5,346 nt of DNA, from contig CANHIV010000104.1 of assembly GCA_947460525.1 (NCBI GenBank), forward strand, positions 1 to 5,346, read 5' to 3'. The DNA is from Flavobacteriales bacterium. GTDB taxonomy: Bacteria > Bacteroidota > Bacteroidia > Flavobacteriales_D > Sanyastnellaceae. Of the stretch, positions 1 through 4,877 are shown in pieces (positions within the stretch are counted from its first letter, which is position 1; each line of letters starts with the position of its first letter). Made by a program: the position numbers and the translations under genes. The notes under the pieces are model-generated. The model was not told the DNA's origin. It saw only the letters and a list, made by a program, of their open reading frames with translations, and searched no databases.

Positions 1-333
1 ACAGCAAGCGGTCTTCAATACAAAATTTTATCTTCAAAGAAATCAGGTAAAAAGGCACTTCCAACGGATCAAGTTACTGTGCATTATACATTAAAGGATT
101 TGAATGGTAAAGTAATTGACAGCTCAGTTGAAAGAGGCGAGCCAGCTACATTCGCATTGAATCGTGTAATTCCTGGATGGACGGAAGCCATGCAGTTGTT
201 GGAAGTGGGTGACAAAGCAATGGTATACGTTCCATACACTTTGGCATACGGAGAAGAAGGGAATCAAGGAATCCCTCCCTATTCGACATTGATTTTTGAG
301 ATTGAATTTCTTTCAATCGGAGCGTCCAAATAA
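1..333 (+). CDS. FKBP-type peptidyl-prolyl cis-trans isomerase, C-terminal part (5' end outside window)
   Basis: This is an open frame from the first base, with 110 codons visible and a TAA stop at 331-333. It encodes almost a whole FKBP_C domain, which catalyses cis-trans isomerisation of Xaa-Pro bonds and assists folding. Seen directly: VHY near visible residue 29, DSS at 40-42, RGEPATF at 45-51, VIPGW ending at Trp60, LAYG at 81-84, GIPP at 90-93 and TLIFEIEF at 96-103. These match the FKBP12 pocket residues Tyr26, Asp37, Arg42, Trp59, Tyr82 and Phe99. The residue matching Phe36 is Ile39, whereas the neighbouring paralog keeps Phe. The leading TASGLQYK is the usual entry to the catalytic domain after an FKBP_N region, so the complete protein probably resembles the next gene, but its N-terminus and export signal cannot be seen. 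A GTG at 79 lies inside the domain and is not a credible start. It is 17 bp from the next gene with no terminator between them, so the two are probably co-transcribed. Confidence 0.95.
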   Translation, partial: TASGLQYKILSSKKSGKKALPTDQVTVHYTLKDLNGKVIDSSVERGEPATFALNRVIPGWTEAMQLLEVGDKAMVYVPYTLAYGEEGNQGIPPYSTLIFEIEFLSIGASK

Positions 334-350
334 TTTTTAAAATTGAATAA

Positions 351-1064
351 ATGAAAAAGATTTTCACCCTATTTTTTGCAGCAATGCTCGTGTTGTCCAA
401 CAGTCAAGTAATGGCGCAGAAAAATGAAAAACCAAAAAAGAACAAAAAAGGAAAACAAGAAGTGATGAGCAACACAGATTCATTGTCGTACGCGTTGGGT
501 GTTTCTATTGGAAACAACTTGAAGCAAGCTGGTGTTAAAGAATTGAACACGGCCAAATTAGCGGAAGCTATGCAAATCGTATTAACCGGAGGAGAGGCCG
601 CGATGAATGAGGAGCAATGCAATATGATTATTCAACAGGAACTTTCAAAATTGGCGGAAGCAAAAGCTGAAGAGCAAAAGAAAGAAGGTGTAATATTTTT
701 GGATAAGAACAAATCTGCAGAAGGCGTTCAAGTGACTGCTTCTGGATTGCAATACAAGCACAATGTTGAAGGGTCAGGTGCACAGCCAGATGCTGATGAT
801 GAGGTGACTGTTCATTATGAAGGTCGTTTGATTGACGGAACCATTTTCGACTCTTCAATTAAGCGCGGTGAGCCAGCTACATTCGGATTGAACCAGGTAA
901 TTCCAGGTTGGACAGAAGGTTTGCAATTGATGAAAGAAGGTGGAAAAGCTACGCTTTATATTCCTCAGAATTTGGGATATGGCGCACAAGACATGGGAAC
1001 AATTCCAGCTTTCAGCACATTGGTATTTGAAGTAGAATTGATCAAAGTAAACAAGAACGATTAA
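351..1064 (+). CDS. Exported FKBP-type peptidyl-prolyl isomerase with FKBP_N domain (Mip/FkpA-like)
   Basis: A complete 237-residue protein and probable periplasmic folding catalyst. Domains: signal peptide 1-22 (MKK, hydrophobic core, VMA before Gln23); a very lysine-rich linker at 24-35 with seven Lys; an FKBP_N-type helical region at about 39-125 ([16 protein letters not shown], then a long charged helix), which mediates dimerisation in Mip and FkpA; and a catalytic FKBP_C domain at about 135-232. The pocket residues are all present by alignment to FKBP12: Tyr156, Phe166, Asp167, Arg172, Trp187, Tyr210, Ile218 and Phe226. The ATG at 351 is chosen because it directly begins a good signal peptide; there is no clear Shine-Dalgarno, only an A/T-rich leader, which is normal in Bacteroidota. 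It follows the upstream FKBP gene by 17 bp and shares the RGEPATF...VIPGWTE core, including a 16-base identical stretch (139-154 and 870-885), so a tandem duplication is inferred. Transcription should end at the hairpin just downstream. The family is clear; the client proteins are unknown. Confidence 0.95.
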   Translation: MKKIFTLFFAAMLVLSNSQVMAQKNEKPKKNKKGKQEVMSNTDSLSYALGVSIGNNLKQAGVKELNTAKLAEAMQIVLTGGEAAMNEEQCNMIIQQELSKLAEAKAEEQKKEGVIFLDKNKSAEGVQVTASGLQYKHNVEGSGAQPDADDEVTVHYEGRLIDGTIFDSSIKRGEPATFGLNQVIPGWTEGLQLMKEGGKATLYIPQNLGYGAQDMGTIPAFSTLVFEVELIKVNKND

Positions 1065-1081
1065 TTCGTTGATTTAGTATT

Positions 1082-1109
1082 AAAAAAGGGGGCTTAGCCC
1101 CCTTTTTTT
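1082..1109. terminator. Bidirectional rho-independent terminator between convergent genes
   Basis: A perfect 12-bp stem is visible: AAAAAAGGGGGC (1082-1093), loop TTA (1094-1096), GCCCCCTTTTTT (1097-1108), with a seven-T run at 1103-1109. Because the left arm starts with six A residues, the minus-strand transcript also gets a GC stem followed by a U run. The same hairpin can therefore stop the plus-strand FKBP operon, which ends 17 bp upstream, and the minus-strand lipoprotein gene, whose TAA stop (1110-1108) touches the stem. Confidence 0.93.
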
Positions 1110-1656
1110 ATTCTCCCAATGCATCTGCTTTTTTAATTTCTTCATCCAGAATATCTTCTATTTGCTTTCGCTGAAGTTCCGTCAATTTGGCATTGGACTT
1201 GGCCTGTCTTTTCAAAAATCGGAACATGTCCTTTTTATGAATTTCATAGGCGATGAAGGTGGTGTAAACCCCTTCTTTGTTCAAGAATTGCTCTTGGCCC
1301 ATTTTTCTTAAATCGGCCAATGACGTATTGGTTACTTCTCTTACCAAACTTTCAAACTTATCATTCAATTCAGAACGTTCATCAACAGATGTCTCCGACA
1401 AATATTGGTCAGTGACAGCTTTTATATTGGTGCTGAGTTGCTGGGCCAATTCCTTCTTGGCTTGAAGATCCGCTTTGTTTTCTGAGATGTTTTGATCTTT
1501 GCTTTCTCCTTTGCCAACCCCTCTAAAATAGCGATCATTGCTCTCGTATCGATTTCCACTGAAAGGCTCTTTGACGTTTTGCCCCATTGGAGCAGTGCTG
1601 GTGCAAGAGGTCAATCCCATTGAGATGATTCCTGCGATGTAAATGATTCTCTTCAT
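1108..1656 (-). CDS. LPP20-family-like lipoprotein
   Basis: A 182-residue lipoprotein of unknown exact role. The start is taken at ATG 1656-1654, which gives a classic lipoprotein signal (MKRIIYIAGIISMGLTSC, lipobox LTSC, acylated Cys18). The frame extends upstream to 1734, but those 26 residues would cover the promoter and put hydrophilic sequence ahead of the signal. An AGGA sequence lies four bases before the ATG, a possible ribosome binding site. Residues 43-80 (YFRGVGKGESKDQN, then an Ala/Lys/Leu-rich helix with AKKELAQQL) resemble the core of the LPP20 family, to which Helicobacter LPP20 and Campylobacter/Vibrio FlgP belong; the match is from memory. The rest is charged and helical, with a short beta-like stretch (VYTTFIAYEI, 130-139) and a Lys/Glu-rich tail. 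No acidic residues follow Cys18 closely, so there is no obvious surface-export tag, and a periplasm-facing anchor is the simpler guess. It is convergent with the FKBP operon and divergent from the large cargo gene. Confidence 0.85.
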   Translation of the reverse strand: MKRIIYIAGIISMGLTSCTSTAPMGQNVKEPFSGNRYESNDRYFRGVGKGESKDQNISENKADLQAKKELAQQLSTNIKAVTDQYLSETSVDERSELNDKFESLVREVTNTSLADLRKMGQEQFLNKEGVYTTFIAYEIHKKDMFRFLKRQAKSNAKLTELQRKQIEDILDEEIKKADALGE

Positions 1657-1675
1657 GTTTTCCTGATTTTCTTGA

Positions 1676-1683
1676 CAAACATA
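1676..1683 (-). promoter_or_regulatory. Candidate -7 promoter element of the lipoprotein gene
   Basis: Read on the minus strand this is TATGTTTG, an exact match to the Bacteroidota -7 consensus TAnnTTTG. It lies about 20 bases before the chosen ATG, which supports that start over the longer frame. The nearest TTTG upstream (1701-1698 on the minus strand) leaves a 14-base spacer, shorter than usual, so the -33 element is uncertain. Confidence 0.45.
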
Positions 1684-1719
1684 AGAATTATGCCAAGCAA
1701 AGAAAAAAGTTAAAATTGT

Positions 1720-1749
1720 TTTGTGTGGGAGCAATGATGCCTATTTTTA
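1720..1749 (+). promoter_or_regulatory. Candidate Bacteroidota-type promoter of the large T9SS cargo gene
   Basis: TTTG at 1720-1723 is followed after 18 bases by TATTTTTA at 1742-1749. This fits the Bacteroidota -33 TTTG / -7 TAnnTTTG pattern with good spacing; the one mismatch is A for the final G. Transcription would begin a few bases beyond 1750, leaving a leader of roughly 25 bases before the ATG at 1781. That leader is A-rich and has no Shine-Dalgarno sequence. Confidence 0.5.
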
Positions 1750-1780
1750 GCGAGCAAGAAAAATTAACCCAAAACATTAC

Positions 1781-4700
1781 ATGAAAAAAATCTACTTAAT
1801 TGCTTTTGTTGTCATTTGTTCAGTGATGGCCTCAGCACAAACTTTTGTCCAAGGTACATTGCCTGGTTCATATCGCTCTGGCGGTGTTACTGGCGTGTGG
1901 GACATGAATAACGATGGTTTAAATGACGTCGTGGTCATGGACCAAAGTACAACGTTGAGAATTTTGTACCAACAAGCCAATGGATCATTTTCACAAGTAA
2001 ATACCGCTACAACGCCACTTGGCCAAGCCCAATGGGGGATGACTGTTGCGGATATTGACAACGATGGTTTTGGTGATGTTATGTGCGGTGGTAACTACGA
2101 CGGCGTGCATTTTTATAACATTGATCAAACAGGAAATGCAGTTTATTCCAACACAGGAGCAGCAAGTATTTTTATGCAGGCTTGTTTGTTTGGGGATATC
2201 AACAATGATGGTTGGTTGGATGCTTTTGCTTGTCATGATGATGGTCCATCTTTCATGTTTCGCAATGATGGAGCAGGGAATATGATTCCAGATCAAACCA
2301 TGATCAATTACAATTTGTATGCGGGTAACTATCCAGGTACCTCAGATCCATTGATGTCGGGTAACTACGGAAATGAATTCTCAGACTTTGACCGTGATGG
2401 TGATATGGATTTGTTGGTGGCCAAATGCCGCCAGGCTTCAAATGATCCTCTTGACGTGAGACGCACGAACTTGTTATTTGTGAACGATGGTAACAATAAC
2501 TATACGGATGATGCGCATGCACGTGGATTGGTGAATCTTCAACAATCTTGGACTGCAACTTTTGGTGACATCGACAACGATGGCGACTTTGATTGTTTTA
2601 TGACCACTCACTCTGGTGGTATCAGAATGTATGAGAACAATGGCTTGGGTTACTTTACGGATATTTCACAAGCTTGTGGATTGACAACGCAGGGCTTTTT
2701 CATGCAAGGTCAATTGGCGGATTTTGACAATGATGGTTATTTGGATGTTCTTCACGCGGGTGGAAACTTTGGATACTACCACAACAATGGAAATGGGACT
2801 TTTACGCAAATGAGTAATCTTATTGCTAACCCTCAAACCATGCACGGTTTCGGTCTTGGCGATTTGAACCATGACGGTTTTACGGATATCTATGCCAACT
2901 ATGGAAATGCCAATGGTTATGTAACCCCATCTAACCAAGCAGATATTCTTTGGTTGAGCCAACCCAATGGCAACCACTGGGTAGGATTTGATTTAGAAGG
3001 TACGATTTCAAATAAAAATGCAGTTGGTGCTTTGGTTGAAATCCATGGTGCATTTGGTACACAAATTAGAGAAATTCGCTCTGGTGTTTCTTATGGTATC
3101 ACCAATTCAAATCTTTTGGTTTTCGGTATTGGCGCCAATACAACTATTGATTATGCTGTTATTCATTGGCCTGCTGGTGGAACCCAAGTGGTTGTCAATC
3201 CTGCCATTGATCAGTACCACCAACATTTTGAAACTCCTTGCACCAATGCACCAACAGTTACCATTTCAGCCAATGGACCTACAATGATTTGTCCAGGGCA
3301 ATCCGTAGAGCTTTCGGCTTCTTTGGTTGGTACAAGTAGCGTAGTTTGGTCCAATGGAGCGACGACCAACAATATTTCTGTTTCTGAATCAGGTAACTAT
3401 TCAGCGATTGCATATGACCAAGCCGGCTGTGCAACGTCTTCTGAACAAATCTCAATTAGTGTTGATGATCAAACAGCGCCAACCATTGTATTAAATGGTG
3501 AAATGGTATTTTGTCAAGGAAGTGGAACTACATTAACGGCAAGTGAAGGTTTGTCTTATTTGTGGAGCAATGGAGCAACCACTCAAAGTATCGAACCTAC
3601 CGAATCTGGTTCTTACACAGTACAAGTTGATGCAGGATGTGGATTGGTTTCTTCCGTCACTTCTGTATCTGTTGAAGTTTTGGCTTCTCCGTCAGTGTCT
3701 GCCAATGATCAACAAATTGATGTTTCAGGTAATGTTGATTTGACAGCAACTTCAAATGGTACCATTTCTTGGTACGATGCCAATAATAACCTTTTGGGAA
3801 CTGGCGCTACTTTCAATACCAATGTTGTAAGCACTACTACCTATTATGTTCAAGCTACCAATGAAATTGTTGGAAGCAATGCTCAAGGTGGAAAAGTTGC
3901 ACAAGATGCTGCAAATGGTCAATATTCAAACTCTACTTTCTATTTGTTGTTTGATGCTAACCAAGATATTATCATTGACAGTGTTTTGGTTTATGCACAA
4001 ACTGCAGGTGTTCGTCAAATTGAATTGGTAGACAATGCAGGAAATCAGTTAACGCAAACTTCTGTTGATGTTGCTGCTGGAGCATCTTACATCACTTTGA
4101 ATTTTGATGTTCCTGCTGGAACAGGTTATGGCTTGCGCCCAGTTGCGGGTTCACAGCCAGGCTTGTGGAGAGATGGTGCTGGATCTGCTCAAAACTTCCC
4201 ATACAATGTGGGTGGTTTGGCAAGCATTACAGGAACTACGGTTGCAGCGCCAAACAGCTATTCTTACTATTATTTCTTCTTTGATTGGCACGTTAGTACG
4301 CCATCATATGCATGCGAGTCACCATTGCAACCCGTTACTGTTTTTGTGGGTGCTGTATTGGGATGTATGGATGCAACGGCTTGTAACTACAATGCCATTG
4401 CTACTGAAACAGATAACTCTTGTATGTATCCAGGAAGTCCTTGTGACGATTTGGATCCGTTGACGCAAAATGATGTTTATACAGCATCTTGCGAGTGTCA
4501 AGGTGTGAACGCAATTGAAAATGTGGATTTGAATTTGAGTAATGTTACATTGTTCCCTAATCCAGGATCTTCTGAATTTACAGTTAAATATGTAGCCACC
4601 CAAAATGAAAAATTATCCATTGAGGTGTACAGTTTGACAGGCCAAAAAGTAGCTTCATTATCAGCCAACGCTACTTTGGGTGAGAACTTTGTAAATGTAG

Positions 4701-4786
4701 ATACTCAAAACTGGAGTCAAGGTATTTATCAAATTCAAGTGAAGGGTGTTCACCACACTTATCACATGAAATGGATGAAGAAATAA
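1781..4786 (+). CDS. Secreted FG-GAP/VCBS repeat and ASPIC/UnbV protein with T9SS type A sorting domain
   Basis: A 1001-residue probable T9SS cargo, released from the cell or bound at its surface; substrate and function are unknown. Domains in order: signal peptide 1-19 (ASA before Gln20); a probable beta-propeller at about 25-395 with seven DxxxDGxxD calcium-loop motifs starting at residues 41, 91, 139, 202, 263, 314 and 361; ASPIC/UnbV domain at about 399-485 (SNKNAVGA, RSGVSYG, WPAGG); two similar Ig-like modules at about 491-561 and 567-633, each with WSNGATT and a Cys pair (504/550, 578/620); a third Ig-like module at about 637-698; an unassigned beta-rich region at 699-857; a six-cysteine module at 861-908 starting GCMDATACNYN; and a type A sorting domain at about 921-1001 (LFPNP, VYSLTGQKV, QGIYQIQVK, ending MKWMKK). 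The ATG at 1781 begins the signal peptide and has a fitting promoter upstream. It is divergent from the lipoprotein gene and is followed by its own terminator, then porT. FG-GAP and ASPIC domains suggest calcium-dependent binding or adhesion; that is inference. Confidence 0.95.
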   Translation: MKKIYLIAFVVICSVMASAQTFVQGTLPGSYRSGGVTGVWDMNNDGLNDVVVMDQSTTLRILYQQANGSFSQVNTATTPLGQAQWGMTVADIDNDGFGDVMCGGNYDGVHFYNIDQTGNAVYSNTGAASIFMQACLFGDINNDGWLDAFACHDDGPSFMFRNDGAGNMIPDQTMINYNLYAGNYPGTSDPLMSGNYGNEFSDFDRDGDMDLLVAKCRQASNDPLDVRRTNLLFVNDGNNNYTDDAHARGLVNLQQSWTATFGDIDNDGDFDCFMTTHSGGIRMYENNGLGYFTDISQACGLTTQGFFMQGQLADFDNDGYLDVLHAGGNFGYYHNNGNGTFTQMSNLIANPQTMHGFGLGDLNHDGFTDIYANYGNANGYVTPSNQADILWLSQPNGNHWVGFDLEGTISNKNAVGALVEIHGAFGTQIREIRSGVSYGITNSNLLVFGIGANTTIDYAVIHWPAGGTQVVVNPAIDQYHQHFETPCTNAPTVTISANGPTMICPGQSVELSASLVGTSSVVWSNGATTNNISVSESGNYSAIAYDQAGCATSSEQISISVDDQTAPTIVLNGEMVFCQGSGTTLTASEGLSYLWSNGATTQSIEPTESGSYTVQVDAGCGLVSSVTSVSVEVLASPSVSANDQQIDVSGNVDLTATSNGTISWYDANNNLLGTGATFNTNVVSTTTYYVQATNEIVGSNAQGGKVAQDAANGQYSNSTFYLLFDANQDIIIDSVLVYAQTAGVRQIELVDNAGNQLTQTSVDVAAGASYITLNFDVPAGTGYGLRPVAGSQPGLWRDGAGSAQNFPYNVGGLASITGTTVAAPNSYSYYYFFFDWHVSTPSYACESPLQPVTVFVGAVLGCMDATACNYNAIATETDNSCMYPGSPCDDLDPLTQNDVYTASCECQGVNAIENVDLNLSNVTLFPNPGSSEFTVKYVATQNEKLSIEVYSLTGQKVASLSANATLGENFVNVDTQNWSQGIYQIQVKGVHHTYHMKWMKK
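1901..2887 (+). repeat. Seven FG-GAP/VCBS calcium-loop repeats within the cargo gene
   Basis: Seven copies encode D-x-(D/N)-x-D-G-x-x-D: 1901-1927, 2051-2077, 2195-2221, 2384-2410, 2567-2593, 2720-2746 and 2861-2887. The start-to-start distances are 50, 48, 63, 61, 51 and 47 residues. Seven is the blade number of integrin-like FG-GAP propellers. The DNA copies are similar (variants of GACAACGATGG) but not identical, so this is an old protein repeat, not a recent DNA expansion. Confidence 0.9.
3251..3679 (+). repeat. Tandem Ig-like modules with shared WSNGATT core
   Basis: Two consecutive modules of about 70 residues share the order Cys, hydrophobic-W-SNGATT, SxSGxY, Cys. The first has Trp codon 3347-3349 and the second 3563-3565, a 216-base period. 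PKD/Ig-like modules of this kind are common as spacers between the functional head and the sorting domain of T9SS cargo. A third, more diverged module follows at about 3689-3874. Confidence 0.75.
4361..4504 (+). other. Cysteine-rich GCxDxxACNYN module in the cargo protein
   Basis: Residues 861-908 contain six Cys (862, 868, 881, 888, 904, 906) and many Asp/Asn. It has two parts: GCMDATACNYN followed by SCMYPG, then SPCDDLDPLTQNDVY followed by CECQG. Both halves are familiar to me as recurring units near the C-terminus of flavobacterial secreted proteins. Their function is not established as far as I know; three disulfides and metal binding are plausible. Confidence 0.7.
4541..4783 (+). other. 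T9SS type A C-terminal sorting domain (within the cargo gene)
   Basis: Residues 921-1001 show the type A sorting signature: NVTLFPNP at the start, an LSIEVYSLTGQKV strand pair, then QGIYQIQVK and a basic end, MKWMKK. In known T9SS cargo this domain directs passage through the outer-membrane translocon and is usually removed by the sortase PorU. Confidence 0.92.
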
Positions 4787-4790
4787 ATTC

Positions 4791-4802
4791 TTGTTCGAAC
4801 AA
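4791..4802. repeat. 12-bp perfect palindrome before the terminator
   Basis: TTGTTCGAACAA is its own reverse complement. It lies 4 bp after the cargo stop codon and 1 bp before the terminator stem. With no loop it makes a poor RNA hairpin; a protein binding site or chance are both possible. Confidence 0.4.
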
Positions 4803-4803
4803 T

Positions 4804-4828
4804 AAAACCGCCTTCGGGCGGTTTTTTT
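4804..4828 (+). terminator. Rho-independent terminator of the cargo gene
   Basis: A 9-bp stem AAAACCGCC (4804-4812) / GGCGGTTTT (4817-4825) closes a TTCG loop through a C-G pair, the extra-stable cUUCGg tetraloop, and is followed by seven T (4822-4828). The A tract on the left also allows partial function on the other strand, but no convergent gene is present. It separates the cargo transcript from porT. Confidence 0.93.
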
Positions 4829-4859
4829 ATTTTATGATCAAATTTTGTTCATCAGATTG

Positions 4860-4867
4860 TATTTTTG
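4860..4867 (+). promoter_or_regulatory. Candidate -7 element upstream of porT
   Basis: TATTTTTG matches TAnnTTTG exactly. It lies only 10 bases before the porT ATG, so the leader would be very short. The nearest TTTG (4844-4847) is 12 bases upstream, too close for a normal -33 element. A promoter is nevertheless expected here because a strong terminator precedes the gene. Confidence 0.35.
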
Positions 4868-4877
4868 AAAATCGCAC

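Noticed and set aside
79..333. GTG at 79 as the start of a short FKBP gene
   Set aside because: The same frame is open to base 1 and encodes the preceding FKBP strand (SGLQYK), so the GTG codes for Val inside the domain.
334..350. Possible promoter between the two FKBP genes
   Set aside because: The 17-bp gap and the preceding bases lack a TAnnTTTG element; co-transcription is simpler.
1680..1692. Inverted repeat CATAA-N3-TTATG in the divergent promoter region
   Set aside because: Five-base A/T-rich arms are expected by chance in such DNA; not enough to call an operator.
1657..1734. Upstream extension of the lipoprotein frame by 26 codons
   Set aside because: It would place hydrophilic sequence before a clear lipoprotein signal and cover the TAnnTTTG element; the ATG at 1656 has an AGGA just upstream.
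1901..2887. Regularly spaced repeats as a CRISPR or DNA satellite array
   Set aside because: The repeats are in frame, vary in sequence and spacing, and encode FG-GAP calcium loops.
1991..2977. Minus-strand open frames opposite the propeller region (1991-2296, 2304-2558, 2666-2977)
   Set aside because: They are antisense to the repeated Asp/Gly/Asn-rich codons, have no recognisable domain or leader, and the plus frame is a coherent multidomain protein.
4104..4463. 119-codon plus-strand frame inside the cargo gene
   Set aside because: It is a shifted frame within a continuous domain-bearing gene; its Met/Leu/Trp-rich product has no recognisable motif.
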